Below, one piece after another: positions 42,749-54,889 of a stretch of 64,000 nt of DNA; the stretch's first letter is position 1; every line of letters begins with the position of its first letter. The notes under the pieces were generated by a model, which had not been told where the DNA came from, ran no database searches, and worked only from the letters and a program-made list of their open reading frames with translations. Origin of the DNA: Schizophyllum amplum (lineage: Eukaryota; Basidiomycota; Agaricomycetes; Agaricales; Schizophyllaceae); assembly GCA_007026445.1 (NCBI GenBank), contig VDMD01000006.1:930001-994000 (forward strand). The letters are read 5' to 3'. A program made the position numbers and the translations under genes.

Positions 42749-44992
42749 CTACACCATCTCGATCTCGTGCTTTTCTGAGTCGTGCAGTGTGCTGTCCTTG
42801 CCGTGCTCTTCCAAGACCCGGTGAGCATCGATTGCATCCCCAAACACTGTGAGACTCCGTGAGTACTGCCAGCAAGCATCGCTATGAGATTCCCGAGCTC
42901 ACCGCGATTCATATCCTCCAACGTCTTGCCCTTTGTCTCCGGGAAGGTCAAGGTGATGATGATGAGGTCCACAAAATTCAGCACCACGAATACGATGTAG
43001 AATTTGTATGTGATGTTGTTCATCGCGATCGGCGACACTTGACTGAGAAGCGTGTTGAACGCCCAATTCGCGCCTACAGGTCGTTGCTCGTCAAGTTATC
43101 GAAATTCATGCGAATGATGAGCATACGCACAAGTCGCAACGGCAGTCCCGATGGAGCGTGTGGCCGTAGGGAAGACTTCAGATGCGAGCACCCAGCTGAC
43201 GGGCCCGAAGCTGAGCGAGAAGCAGACGCTTGTCAGGAAGATCATCGCAATACCCGCCCTACAAGCAGATGAGTTTGAGTGCCGCTGGTGTGATATACGA
43301 CCACGCACCGCTGCGCTGTTTGATTGACAGGCCAGGACGCCGCATCCACACCATCGGGCACTGGTGGATTGGTTGCCACGATGGCTGCAAGGATTGAGAA
43401 CGTGCATATATTCGCAAAAGAACCGAACATGAGCGGCTTTTTACGGCCGACCTATAAGACACCGTCAGCAATATGCAGAACTCCAGCACCGGTGCACTTA
43501 CTCTATCCAGGATGAATAAGATGAAGAAGAGGTTCGTGATGGGGCCGACGGCGCCGTATATTCCCTGTACCAGGAGCTCCTGAGATCCTACAATGCCCAA
43601 GCTCCTATACATTTGTGGCCCGAAGTAGTTTATGACTGGAAGAGCGCGTTGAAGAGCGAAATCGGGAGAATACGCATCGTTCGACGCACCATTAATCCCT
43701 GTGAACTGCCCGAAGGTCTGCACACCCACAGCGACCAGGGTACGCTTCGTCATAGCCGGCGTCGTCCACAAGTCCGTGATGTTACGGGTACGGACAATGC
43801 TCTCCGCCTTGATCGTCGCGCTCATGGAGTCGAACTGCTCCTCCGCCTCTGCTGTCTCCGCTTCGTTCTGAGGATCGGAGATCAACATCACAACTGCGAG
43901 CAAGGTAAGTAAACGAGGTGCACTCTGCAATCGAACTGTAGATCTTACCTCTCCTCGCTTCTTCATCACGGTTCATCTCCAAGAGCCAGCGCGGACTTTC
44001 TGGGAGGAACTGAATCCCCACGAGAAGGACGACAGCTGGAACGAGCTGAAGAGCTGCATTCAGCGTTAGTGCGTATGCGTATAGCGCAGTTCAAGACCGA
44101 CCGAGTGGTAGTCTCCAGGATGTATCGGTGTCCATGAATTGGCAGCCATATCCGACCCAGTTGGCAACGATGAAGCCGATTCCGAGCATTTGCTGCGTGA
44201 GACCGACTAGGAAGCCTCGAATACGATACGGCGCAATTTCTGTCTGTGTAATGATGAGCAACAAATCGACAGCCTTCATCAATTACTTACATTATATAGC
44301 GGAACAGTCATAGAGAGCAATCTTCGACCATGGCTGCGTCAGCTTGCCGTTACAGAGCAAGAGTGCATCACATACCCAATAGCAAATCCACCGATGATCC
44401 GCCCAACAAGCAGGCATGCGACATTCGGCGCTCCCGCTTGCATCGAGCAACCCCACAATGCGAGTATGGTGCCGACCTGTATAGATCGTCTTCTACCAAT
44501 CTTGTCGTTCGTCCTGATACAGATGTCAGAGGGCGACCTCGTCACTAAATGGCACGGCGCTCACCAAGCACCCAGCGCCGAGCCAAAGAAACATCCACCT
44601 GCCAGGAGACTGGCTTAGCATGATCCATGTTAGTCCCGCCACAGTCACGCACCGGTGAACGTAGACACCACGGCCCCCGTCAAGTCATCGCGGTCCCCAA
44701 ACCGCTCTAGATACTTGTCCATCGTGATCACGGACGCTATAATTCCGCTGATGAATCCCCATGAGCCATCTGCCACAAAGTGAACGAATGAATGTGCGTG
44801 TACCTGTCATATCTACGGATGACGGCGCCCACAATCAGCACGCTACCCAGCTTTAGAGGCTGCCGTGAACACGTACCCGAAGAGAAAAGCCCCTGCAGTG
44901 CATGGTCAGCCATCGCCACCCGTCATAACAGACCGAAGAACGAACCGAATGACGAGAAAACCGCCGCAAACACATTGAAGAACAAACCCATG
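42749..44992 (-). CDS. MFS sugar transporter (hexose type)
   Basis: The start at 44992 (MGLFFNVFAAVFSSFGSFF) is followed by a 16-nt exon (44893..44878) and a 9-nt exon (44813..44805), which together rebuild GAFLFGYDSGIIASVITMDK. Later exons give DKIGRRRSIQVGTI (the RGRR-type loop), TVPLYNTEIAPYRIRGFLVG, FLPESPRWLLEMNRDEEA (PESPR), TFGQFTGINGASNDAY, GPVSWVLASEVFPTATRSIG and FPETKGKTLEDMNR (PETKG). These are the standard sugar-porter signatures for a 12-helix plasma-membrane carrier. The C-terminus ends SEKHEIEMV at 42749. More than ten introns; only the 5' ones were fixed to the base. Confidence 0.88.
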
Positions 44993-45694
44993 TCGCCGGG
45001 TTTGGGCTCTTCGTTCGTGTCAAGTCGTAAAGTGTCAAAGGACGAAAGGATGACAGTGCGTACCGCACCGTCGCGTACATCTTGCGGGTTATATACACCA
45101 CATACTGCCCGCTGCCGCTCGGTGAATCTGCGGGACGCTCTGCAGCCTGTCGAGAGGTCCGACAACAAGACTGGCCTGCAAATGAATGGCTGGTGCCTTG
45201 CAGAGAGCACGGCGCGTGACCGCTTGCAGCCCGAGCGCTCCAGTCCCCACGATTTGGAGTCTGATGGAGGTCCTGTGGAGGTCATGCGGGGGATATGGGG
45301 CCCCTTGGCGAACAGATGGTGGAGGTCGAGAGGCCCGGGATGGTGGCCCAGGCGGACCGGCGCACACTAGAGCATACTGACCTTGATATGCTGTCAGCGC
45401 GATGGACTCTACAACCGCTTTTTGGAATGGAGATCTCCCTTGTAGTTCCGCAGTCGGGCTGTCGGACCACATAATTGAAAGGATAGCGGAGAGGGACAGT
45501 GCCACACGTCATACGGTAACTCCCATGTCGACCAGGTGTGAGTCTCCTATAGACCCGTAGAGCGCGCCAGACGATACGTTTATTGCAGCATCAGTTGGGT
45601 AGGATGATTCACGCCTCGTGACTCTTGTCGTTGTGGGGTTCCTTGAGCTAGCATATGTTCAATACATTGATGTTTCTTGTCTGTCCGTCCTGCT
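44993..45694. other. Intergenic
   Basis: Upstream of the sugar transporter and downstream of the macrodomain gene (both minus). Open frames near 44792-45512 on both strands show no family features. Confidence 0.4.
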
Positions 45695-46931
45695 TCAAGC
45701 AGGCGGGAAGTATTCTGGTATAAGCTTCCTAAAGATCGTGTCAATTCTCTATCGATACATTCTGGAGCATCACTTACTCATATACGTGCTTGTCCTTGTC
45801 GCTCCAAACAACGAATACCGCTCGATCCAACTTGAACGAAGAAATGAGTTAGCAAGGGTCGAGGACCTTCATGACTCGGCTTCACCTTCTCTCCATCCTC
45901 CGAATCGCAGAATTTCCTGACTTCGTCCAGAGCCACGTGTGCTGAGGCAAACATTATCGTAAGTATGAAGCGAGAATGAGTCCGATGGATTGGAAAAGCT
46001 TACTCGCAGCCCCGATTGGATATCCGTAGATCCCAGTCGACACGGAGCAAAAGGCCTGACGCATGTAAGTCAAGGGCACAATGATGAGGTATCACAACTC
46101 ACGATATGCTTCAATGAATTTTGTATCGCGAGCTGCAGACTCGACCTATAGCAGGATCGGAGCTGTTCCTCCTTCGTCTCTACGTCGCTTGACGAGTAGA
46201 TCGGTCCCACAGTATGTATTATGTGCTTGCTAAAGGGTGAGTTGAGCTTTGCGGCGCATATATGCAGGGTTTGTGGAAGATCACGCACGAGGGTAGCCTA
46301 TATGCCTTCGTGATTTTCGACTCGCCTGTCTGTGCACCGCCGAGCGTGCGGCCTAAAACGAATACATCAGCTCAGGGTTTGCGACGGGGTATGCGACGCA
46401 CATTCTTTCAGCAGATCCCTGCCAGCAGCGGCATGAATGGCCCCATCGACTGCAGGCATTGTCAGGATCCAGCAGTGCATATATGCGAGCGAGAAACGTA
46501 CCGCCGCCGCCGCCTGGACATGAGTCGCGTGTGAGCAGTCGATCACTCAGATGTAGTGTTCGACACACCCAGCAAAGAGCGATTTGCGGCATTGACGATG
46601 GAATCCACCTCGAGTTTAGTGATGTCCCCTTGGCTGTCTATCTTATGAACGTGGTTCCTTCAGATTTGCTAGCTACTTACAAGAGCGATATCTTGTCAAG
46701 CAAAGCAGGTTTGGCCGGATATTTGGGCTGCTCAGTCGCCACGAGGACTTTTTCTGCGTAGAGCTTCCCGACGGTGGCGATCTCCTTCAGGCGTACGACC
46801 ATATCCGAACCTTCGTCTTCCGATTCAGTGTCCGACTCGTAACCAGATTGTTCCTCATCCGGAGACACTAAAGTCTCGTGTGATGATTCGGAAAGAGACG
46901 CCGGCGTCGTGGGTTCCGTCAACGAGGACAT
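45695..46931 (-). CDS. Macrodomain protein (ADP-ribose-linked hydrolase type)
   Basis: The start at 46931 gives an acidic Ser/Glu-rich N-terminus (SGYESDTESEDEGSD), then KYPAKPALLDKISLFQGDIT. The macrodomain reads DSIVNAANRSLLG + GGG + VDGAIHAAAGRDLL, CRTLGGAQTGESKITKAYRL, HIIHTVGPIY and FCSVSTGIYGYPIGAATHVA, then FVVWSDKDKHVYEYFPPA. The GGG part comes from a 9-nt exon (46510..46502). These match MacroD/Ymdb-type enzymes that remove ADP-ribose from proteins or deacetylate O-acetyl-ADP-ribose. The last exon is chosen because it gives the usual YFPP end; an in-frame stop 81 bp earlier is possible. 142 bp separate it from the divergent esterase gene. Confidence 0.85.
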
Positions 46932-47073
46932 GGTTGCGGACGCGTCGCGATCTTCAGCGCAACCAATGCGGTATAATAGCAGCCACGTGGGAAGTCGAGT
47001 CCTTGACGTCATGCATGAGCTTGACTTGGGCGCCTGCCGGGCTGCACGCCTTCTGCACTTGCTTCACCCAACC

Positions 47074-48168
47074 ATGTCCAGTTCTTTGAAAAAGTTCCTC
47101 TCAGAGCCATTCGAAGTACAATGGCGGACCGCTGTCCTCCGCCTACCGCGCGCCGTGCCCGACCAGGTTCTGCGTTACACATCCTACGAGGGCCCGCATC
47201 CTTTCGTCTTGAAGCTGCCCTCCCGTGGCAGATACTCAATTCCAGTCTACGTATTTGTCCCTCCCACAGAGCCTCCTCCAGAGGGATATCCTGTCATCAT
47301 CGACTTCCATGGCGGCGGCTTCGTCATGGGCAGCTGCCTCGAGCAGGCACCGTTCTGCGCGAAGATGGCGCGCGACCTCGGAGCGCTCGTCATCACCGTC
47401 GACTACCGGATGGGCCCGATAGACAAGTTTCCGGCTGCCGTTGAGGACGGGGAGGACGTGCTGAGCGCGATACTCGACCCATCTGCGCCGGGATACGCAG
47501 CCCTTCGTGCCGGTATTGCCGACCGCGTCAAGCGGCCCGCCGCAAAGCCCCTGCCCATCGACACCACCCGTCTCGCGATCGCAGGCTTCAGCAGCGGGGG
47601 CAACCTCGCGCTCAACCTTGCCCTATCCATCGCGCCTCCACAGGTCGAGACGCCATGGCCGAGCCGCATCCCTCCCGGCCACCCACGCCGCGTGCCACTC
47701 CTGCTCTACTACCCGTCCTTCGACGCGCGGCAGCTACCCTCAGAGCGCACTTGCCCGCCCAAGATGCCGGCGAGCAAGACGTTTTGGCGGGAAAGCTTTG
47801 ACATCCTACACCAAACGTACCTTCCGCGCGAGCAGGCTGGCCATCCGCGTGCATCGCCTGGACTCGCCGATCTGAGCGCGCTGCACGAGCAGGCGCGCAT
47901 GTATCTCGTGCTTCCGGAGCTCGACTCGCTGGCGGAGCAGAGCGAGGTCTGGGTGAAGAAGGTCGAGGAGGAGGGCCGTGCCGAGGATCTGAAGGTCACT
48001 CGGGTCAAGGGGATGCGGCACGGGTGGACACAAATGCCCGTGAGCTGGTTGGACGACGAGGAGAAGAGGACCCGGGAGGAGACGTTTGTGACCGCCGTGC
48101 AGTTCGTGAAGGATGCTTGGGACGGACCCGATGCTCCGGCCTCGGCAATGGGCAATCTTTCCGCCTGA
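47074..48168 (+). CDS. HSL-family alpha/beta-hydrolase (esterase/lipase)
   Basis: A single exon of 364 aa from the ATG at 47074; the frame is open further upstream, but the sequence before 47074 does not look conserved and lies in the shared promoter. The oxyanion motif VIIDFHGGGFVMGS and nucleophile motif LAIAGFSSGGNLAL define the hormone-sensitive-lipase group. The acid is probably in LVLPELDSLAEQSEVW and the base in KGMRHGWTQMP. There is no signal peptide, so it should be intracellular. The substrate is unknown. Confidence 0.88.
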   Translation: MSSSLKKFLSEPFEVQWRTAVLRLPRAVPDQVLRYTSYEGPHPFVLKLPSRGRYSIPVYVFVPPTEPPPEGYPVIIDFHGGGFVMGSCLEQAPFCAKMARDLGALVITVDYRMGPIDKFPAAVEDGEDVLSAILDPSAPGYAALRAGIADRVKRPAAKPLPIDTTRLAIAGFSSGGNLALNLALSIAPPQVETPWPSRIPPGHPRRVPLLLYYPSFDARQLPSERTCPPKMPASKTFWRESFDILHQTYLPREQAGHPRASPGLADLSALHEQARMYLVLPELDSLAEQSEVWVKKVEEEGRAEDLKVTRVKGMRHGWTQMPVSWLDDEEKRTREETFVTAVQFVKDAWDGPDAPASAMGNLSA

Positions 48169-48672
48169 CAGCTGAATCGAGTAGCGTGTCGAATGGACGA
48201 GATACAGGCGAACACTAACAAATGCTTACGTATGGATCGTAGCTTACCGCCGCGTTGTAGAACTAGATAACTACATGTTTGTATCGCAATTCCTCCTGTA
48301 TAAGGAAGAAGGCGAATTTTAGAGGCGGCTTGTTCTAGTGAGAATAATTCAGGCGCGTGATGTTGACTTTAGTCACGTGATCGTGTGATCTTCAATGCTG
48401 CTCTCCCGGAGCCGAGCCAGCGTCCTGCCGTGACGACGCGTCCTCACGCCGACTCCAGAAATCGCCTTCATCTCGGTCGCCAGCTCTGTATGGACGTAAA
48501 GGAAGACCGCTGTAGCCACGGGAATGCCCGACAGGCGCGTCCGAGATGTGCTGGGGTGCACTCCACGGCCGACGCGACGCGCGTCCGCCACCCTGAACGA
48601 TGCCAGTGCGGGCGATAGCTCATACTTATTAACCTACATCCGGTTCCCAAAGGAGTCGTTGCTTCCCCAGCC
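48169..48672. other. Intergenic
   Basis: 3' flank of the esterase and promoter of the next gene. No feature recognised. Confidence 0.4.
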
Positions 48673-50209
48673 ATGTCCGACTACCAACCTCTGGACATCG
48701 TCGACGAGAAGCTGCCGCCATCTCAACCAAAGCGCTCCGACGAGGACAAGCTGAAGGCGCTCGAGGCTGTCACGCGAAGCAAGCTCGTACAAGCTATACG
48801 GAATAGTATACGCTCGAACCTCGAATGGAGCAATATTGCAAGCTACACTGCGGCCGTGACACCGGCCTACGTCGCGTACACTCTCGCTACGCGCGGAAGG
48901 TCTGCATTAGGTCTTCCTGGACTGCTCGAGAGTACGATATGGCTCGGTTTCTTTCCAGGTTTGTCTTTGTCATCTCGTCATAGCACACTGTCAGTCTTAC
49001 GAGTTTCATTCCTGCAGCATGGATCTCATCTGTCTGGGAGACTGATTATCGGTGCGCAGGCCTGGATCTTGAAGAACTTCAGCAATTATCTTTGCAACTG
49101 GGGAATGATGTGAGCGCTGCATATTGTGCTCTCTAAGTATTCATGTCTGCTAACAATACATGCGAAGACATCCCGTCAGAGTCTGTCCCATCACTGGGCC
49201 TGCGGAATAATGCTAGGAGTCGCGTTCATAATTCTGAAGCGACCTGTACTACCGCCGCTAGTCCCGGCGACGAACACATTGGATAGGTGGCAGAACAGAC
49301 TCAACCGACTGTTTGACAGTAAGCGAGCCCTCAGTCTCGTTGACTCGATCTGACATATTTGGCATATACAGTAGTAGTGTTTGTCCCCCTTGCAGGCGGA
49401 AGCCTCGGTGCGCTCGTGTATTACGGGAAACGCAGCGCAGCGCAGCTTGGGATCGGTCAACCGGTTGGTGCTCCTGTCCCTCCCAGGGTACAGCATTCGA
49501 AAACACGGCTTGGTGACAAGCCGCTTTACGAGCAAATCGAGTGGGCTCGCGACTATTTGTCGATTCAACTGCGGTATAGCACGATATTCGCCTTCACATC
49601 CTCGTTGCTGGCGCTGCCCATCCGTGCACTCATCGAATTGGAAGACTGGAGCATTATGCACAAGAGGTGGTCTGTCCTGATGCTCAAGCCCTACGTGCGT
49701 CAAGCTGCTTTGTGTGCCGGATACGGTGAGTCCGTCTACCTCATCTCGAGCGCCGTCGCTGACTTGATGCTGCCGCATTTTGCAGGGCTTTTGATAGGGG
49801 CACCAGCAGTGCATAGCGCACTTGTCGCCCAGCATGCGCCCAAGGCGACCCGCTTTCGCTCAGACGTAAGTTTGAATGCTGTGTGATGACCACTTAGTGA
49901 CTTCAGTATTGCAGCCTGCCTACAGTCTCTGGTCTCAGTATATTGGCTATGGTGCGGTGGCTGGAGGCTCATTAATCCCTCCTTTGGTCATCAAATGCAC
50001 CCCGGCTTCTTTCAAGCGTGACTTCATGCGCGAAGGCAGATTTCTGTACTCCACTCGAAATCTCATGACCCGTGAGTGCGCCTTTCTTTCGCGAACCTTG
50101 GCTCTGTCTTGCTGACGCAGCGTCTGCAGTGGGAGGCGCAGGAATGGCACTCGGAGGCGGCCTAGGCTCCCTCGCATTCATTGCAAGCTATGTCAACGTG
50201 AAGAACTGA
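48673..50209 (+). CDS. Unrecognised multi-pass membrane protein
   Basis: Seven exons (48673..48958, 49018..49109, 49168..49318, 49372..49725, 49786..49865, 49915..50071, 50121..50209) give 402 aa with every phase consistent. The N-terminus is charged (KRSDEDKLKALEAVTRSKL). Hydrophobic segments include YTAAVTPAYVAYTLATRG, WACGIMLGVAFIILKRP, IVVFVPLAGGSLGALVYY, TIFAFTSSLLALPIRALIEL, GLLIGAPAVHSALVAQ, YIGYGAVAGGSLIPPLVI and the Gly-rich end VGGAGMALGGGLGSLAFIAS. No signal peptide. I do not know the family; the Gly-rich helices would suit an organelle membrane protein, but that is inference. Confidence 0.75.
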
Positions 50210-50749
50210 TCAAAAGGGCATTGTGCAAGCATGTAGTCGCGTGAGCGTCGTCTTGATGCTGTATTCGCCATTATTATCGAGAATATACCCATCTTTCGCT
50301 CGTTCATCTACCGGCATTGTAGGACTGGCGTGAGCTTCCATCCCACATGAAGCATTCATCGACAGATTAGGCCAACAATTGTACCACACGGTCGTGGTCA
50401 GCGCGCCACTGTGAACGACTGGACCAGATGCGGTTCTTACTGGGCTGTATTGATGAGCCGTAGTTCTTGGCTGTATATGTCCTTATCCTTACGCGCGCTT
50501 ACATCCCTCGGGCTCACGACTCCACGAGCCCATGCTCGCCGTCAGTAGCTGCAGACGGTGCACTTGACAAAGGGATATCTTGAGGTGCCGCAAACTCCAA
50601 AGGACTAAGTACAAATATATAGATACCGGCGTACTCAACGCCACCTAACACATCCAACTGTAAGTACCACAACTATTAAGTCAATGAAGAAGGTGCCATA
50701 AAACCGCAGGAACATAAGCCCTGCTCATAGTATTTTGCATCACGACCTT
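50210..50749. other. Tail-to-tail intergenic
   Basis: 540 bp between two stop codons. 3' UTRs expected; nothing else seen. Confidence 0.45.
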
Positions 50750-52844
50750 CTATGATGAAAGCGCAGGGACGACATGCCCCTGCGGTACAGCAGGCACTAT
50801 CGGCGCCACGCCTTTGTAGAAACCATCCTGTGTCTCGTTCGACAGCTCCTCCAAGGACTTGCCCTTCGTCTCCGGGATAAGCAGCGTGGAGAAGATACCC
50901 GTCAACATGAAGAGCGCGAAGATCTCCAAGCTGGAAGGTCGTTAGTGACCGAGATCTGATATTTGACAACAGGATACGCACATGTGCTTGACGAACGCGT
51001 TCGTCCCGCCAATGTCCTTCAGCTGGGCGAAGCCGACCTGCGCGACGATGGCGCCGAGCTTGCCTGACGCAGCCGAGATACCGTGCGCAGTGGAGCGGTA
51101 ACGAGTGGGGAACACCTCGCCGGGTACGACAAACGTGGTCGTATTTGGGCCGAAGTTCTGGAAGAAGTTGGCCAGGCAGTACAGGAAGACGAATGCGTGG
51201 TTGGCGGATTTCGTCGCAATCAGCTTGTCGTACGCAAAGCCCATGACTGTGGAAAAGGTTAATGCTGTCGCGGGTGAAAAAGACGGGGAATGGCTCACTG
51301 ATGAACAAGATCGTGAGCATGGTGAAGCCCATAAGCTGGATGGGCTTGCGGCCCCAGGAATCGATGAACAGGAAGCTGACCCAGTAACCGGGGATCAAGC
51401 CGGCGGCAGCCAGGATAAGGTTGCCAACGCTGACGTTGTACAAGTCGTCGTAAATGCGCTGGTTTCCAGTCGAGGACGGGGAACCGAAGCCAATCGCAGT
51501 AAGGATGATGCTCGAGTTGAGACCAAGACCGTAAAATGCGATCTACGAGACCAATCTGATGAGCAAAGAGGCAGTACAGCTCACAACATAGGAACGTACA
51601 TCGAGCGCGAACCACGACCATGCGGCACCGAGCAGCACCTTCAGGTTGGACCATTGCGAGAAATGCGCGCGGAAATCAGCCCAGCTGGCCTTCGGTGCCT
51701 CCGCCTTCTGCATCGCAACATCATCGTCGTGCGTGAACTTGCCGGTCGTCAGCACGTTCTTGATATCGTCCGAAGCCTGCTGCACATTGCGCTCGATGTC
51801 CATGGTGTAGCGCGGCGTCTCGGGGATGGTCAGACGGAAGTAGAGCGCGACGCAGCCGGGCACGCAGCCGAGGCCGATGAGGATGCGCCAGCAGTAGTCG
51901 ACGTGGTCCATGGTGGCCAGGTCGTCGCCGAGGATCTGGTCCTTGTAGGCGGCGGTAACGATGAGCGCGACGAGGGCGGCGCAGAAGTTGCCCCAACCCT
52001 GGAAGGCGAAGACGGCGGTCATGAGGCGGCCTCGCGTCCTCGTCGAGGCGAACTCAGAGGATATGACGGCGCTGAGGGGATAGTCACCGCCGATGCCAAC
52101 ACCCATCTGGAGGCTGTAAGCGGCAAGGCCGGGGCGAAGGACCGATATGCTTACAATGAATCGCCAAACAACGAGAGCGCCAATGATACCAACTGCTGGT
52201 GCCGAGCCGCTCAGGGCTTGTCCGAAGGTAGCGATGATGATGATCATGAGCTCGAACCCGTCTGTATTTTCTGGTCAGCAATGATCATAAGTACGGAGGC
52301 ATACGCAGTTCTCACACATCCGCTTGCGACCCAGGTGATCTGCCAAGTAACCAAAAAGCAACTGTCCGAAGAACGTCCCACAAGGCGTAGCGACCTTAAT
52401 ACCGAGATCTTGGTCGGCGTTCAAGGCCCTCTCTGCCATACTTGGTGAGCGTCTGCCTTACAAAGACTGCCAAGTCTACGCACTCTCGGGACCGTCTCCT
52501 GCCTTGACAGAGCCGTAAACATAACCCAACATCTTCGACGCAATGTTGATGGCGAAGATATCGTAGCTATCGAGTGCACGTCAGTCCGCGTGGGACGCGC
52601 TCTAAACGAAGACACGCACGCATCCGTGAAGAAGCCCACTCCGGCAACCATGGCCACCTTGACATGGAACCATCTAAAGGGACCTCCAGTCAGCGAAAAC
52701 TTAGGCAGAGAGCCAAGATACGCACGAGAACTTGGCGTTATCTACGTCCGCCAAGGCCGCTCTGCGACGCGCGTCAAGAACATACGTCGCAGACTCCTCT
52801 CCCTTCTGCGCGTCAGACGACTGTGAATCCCTCTGGGAGGCCAT
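50750..52844 (-). CDS. PHO84: High-affinity phosphate:H+ symporter, PHO84 family
   Basis: The start at 52844 ([20 protein letters not shown]) leads to [15 protein letters not shown] and [20 protein letters not shown], the PHO84-type N-terminus. After removing an intron, [20 protein letters not shown] gives the phosphate-transporter signature GIGGDYPLS. Further on are [76 protein letters not shown] and [13 protein letters not shown]. About 12 membrane segments with a large central loop are expected at the plasma membrane. It takes up phosphate, usually when phosphate is scarce. A TATA box lies 71 bp before the ATG. Confidence 0.94.
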
Positions 52845-53981
52845 TGCGATCGCAGACGTCGGGTCGGTCTGGGGAAGGGAAGAAGGGGTGTGCTTCTCCT
52901 TCCCCGCCCGTCCCTTTTATATATCCATTCAGGCGCCGCGGCTCCCATCCAATCTAGCCGCCAGCGATGCGGCAGGCGTGGAGGGTTCACGGTGCTGCCC
53001 CTCGCACGTTCGTCCCCTCGCCCAATCAGGTGAGACCATTGTCGAACTTCGCTGACAAATCATTGCCTTTCGCGGACAGGCGTCCTACTCCCGACGAATG
53101 TGTGTGCTCGAGCATACGAGGTATTCTGCCACTGCCCTCTAGGCACTGCGGACAGAACCCGGACCTCGTGAATATGTCTCCGGTACAGATCGCGGCTGGG
53201 AGTCGCTCTGGAGCTCGTACGCCAGCGGTTGTCGATCTCTGCATGGACGTCCAAGTGGATCCGCCGCAGGTTCTACTGAGTGATCAGAGGTGTACTGCTG
53301 TAACAGAGTAGAACATCGGTGAATCAGCGCCACAGGATAGATTATGGCTAGCCATGAGTGCTCACCTTCTATGTGTACGCGAGAGCTACGCATACGGGTA
53401 CGCCCTCTTGCCCTCGGCGATGTCAGAGCCACAGCGCCGTTCTATTCTGAGTGAGGAACGCAGATGTCCTGGGACGATTACCGACGGACAGTCCGCTCTG
53501 CGACCCTACGCCCTCAAGTGGAGGTCCGGATTGCAATTCACGTCGGTGACAGCAACGAACGTGGGGTCTTCACGGTGGCGCCAGGCGGAGGCCATCGGGT
53601 TTATCGCATGGGACGTCGGCGCGCCTGAAGTTGAGGCTCTAGACACCAGAGTCATCTCAAGATGATCATCATGCTTCACAGTCTGAGAGCACGATGATTA
53701 GTCCGAGCAGTCGTAGGCCAGAAGCTTTAAAGCTGAACTGCTAATGTTTTCAAAATAGCTGCTTCGAGCTCACTGCACAGAAGCGCCCAGAGAACATCGG
53801 GATGGCTTGGAATTTTAGTGTATTTGGCGAACTGAGATGACTGAATCGGTGCACAACAAGCAGTGGTTGGGGACGTGCGAGAGTTCGAATTGAAGGAGCG
53901 TCGGACCAGCACGTGACATTCATTGTTCTCGCGCCGTCGCTCGTGTGACCGCTCCCCCATCTCCCTTTAGCACCCCGTGGA
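52845..53981. other. 1.1-kb intergenic, PHO84 promoter
   Basis: Divergent space between PHO84 (-) and the LYR gene (+). Apart from the TATA box at 52915-52923 I recognise nothing; no open frame in it has family features. Confidence 0.45.
52915..52923 (-). promoter_or_regulatory. TATA box of PHO84-type gene
   Basis: TATATAAAA on the minus strand, about 71 bp upstream of the start codon. Confidence 0.6.
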
Positions 53982-54408
53982 ATGGCATGTAGCTCGACGC
54001 GTCTCCGTGCCCTCCGTCTCTACAAGGAGCTTCAATACCTGGGCAGGGAGTACCCAGACCCCGCGTCAGTCATCAGTGCATAGGGTGCGCCTTCCCGGGC
54101 TCTAATGCCCCCCTCCTACACAGATACAACTTCAACGGCCGTATACGGCGCATGTTCGAGAGTGAGAGCTTTCCTCTTTCTAAAGCGAACGCTGGAGCTC
54201 AGATTACGTAGAGAACAAGACGCTCACGAACCCCGATGACATCGAGAAGGCGCTGAAGATGGGCGAGTATATCAAGAACGGTACGTGAGTGATCCTGGTT
54301 GAATGGTGGCCGTGTTGACATAAGCCCACAGAGACTCTGGCTTTGTACTCTTTGCGCAAGTACCGGCATCTGAAGCGACACTATTATCCTGCGTCCGACG
54401 AATCATGA
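53982..54408 (+). CDS. LYR-motif mitochondrial protein (LYRM5/ETF-regulator type)
   Basis: Exons 53982..54064, 54124..54161, 54212..54280 and 54332..54408 give 88 aa, too broken up to appear as a long frame. The sequence opens MACSSTRLRALRLYKELQYL, with the LYR-motif start (LRLYKEL), then GREYPDPAYNFNGRIRRMFE, NKTLTNPDDIEKALKMGEYI and LRKYRHLKRHYYPASDES. This matches the short LYRM5 group, linked in animals to de-flavinylation of electron-transfer flavoprotein in the mitochondrial matrix. Phases agree at all three introns. Confidence 0.9.
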
Positions 54409-54889
54409 ACCCCCGTAACCGGTACTTGCCTCAGACTTGTCTGAACAGTGAACTGCGTCTCTTCGGGTCTGCCTCTGTGTTATACCAGCGACGGCCGCTA
54501 TGTGCGTTCTCAGCGATGGATTCAATAACATCGAAATCGATCCTGTGGCCATACTTCGTCCGATCAGATCTTCAGATGCGGGGAACACTCAGCGTACATA
54601 GTCTGGGGAATACTGCTCGATCCCTCGAGTCTGTTTCGCTCGCCGATCCTGAAGCCTACTCAATCGTCCCGCAGAGGTGAATATACCTACAGATAAATCA
54701 TTTACCGATACAGCAGCTACAATGCGAGTACATGACAGAAACGAGGGACCGATGAACTACAGAGAGCAGAGCTGAACGATGGCATGGATAGACGGCCCGT
54801 CCGACTTGAACGGGCCCGTGATATACGTGTGCATGAAGGAAGCGAGTGGTAGGGTAACGATGTCGCTCGGCGCGGTGTGCAAGCCCCAT
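54409..54889. other. Tail-to-tail intergenic
   Basis: Between the stops of the LYR gene and eIF1A. Only 3' UTR sequence is expected; no gene seen. Confidence 0.45.

Noticed and set aside
51105..52448. 447-codon plus-strand frame opposite the phosphate transporter
   Set aside because: It is the complement of a clear PHO84-family gene and is rich in Glu/Asp/Gly/Val as expected of an antisense frame.
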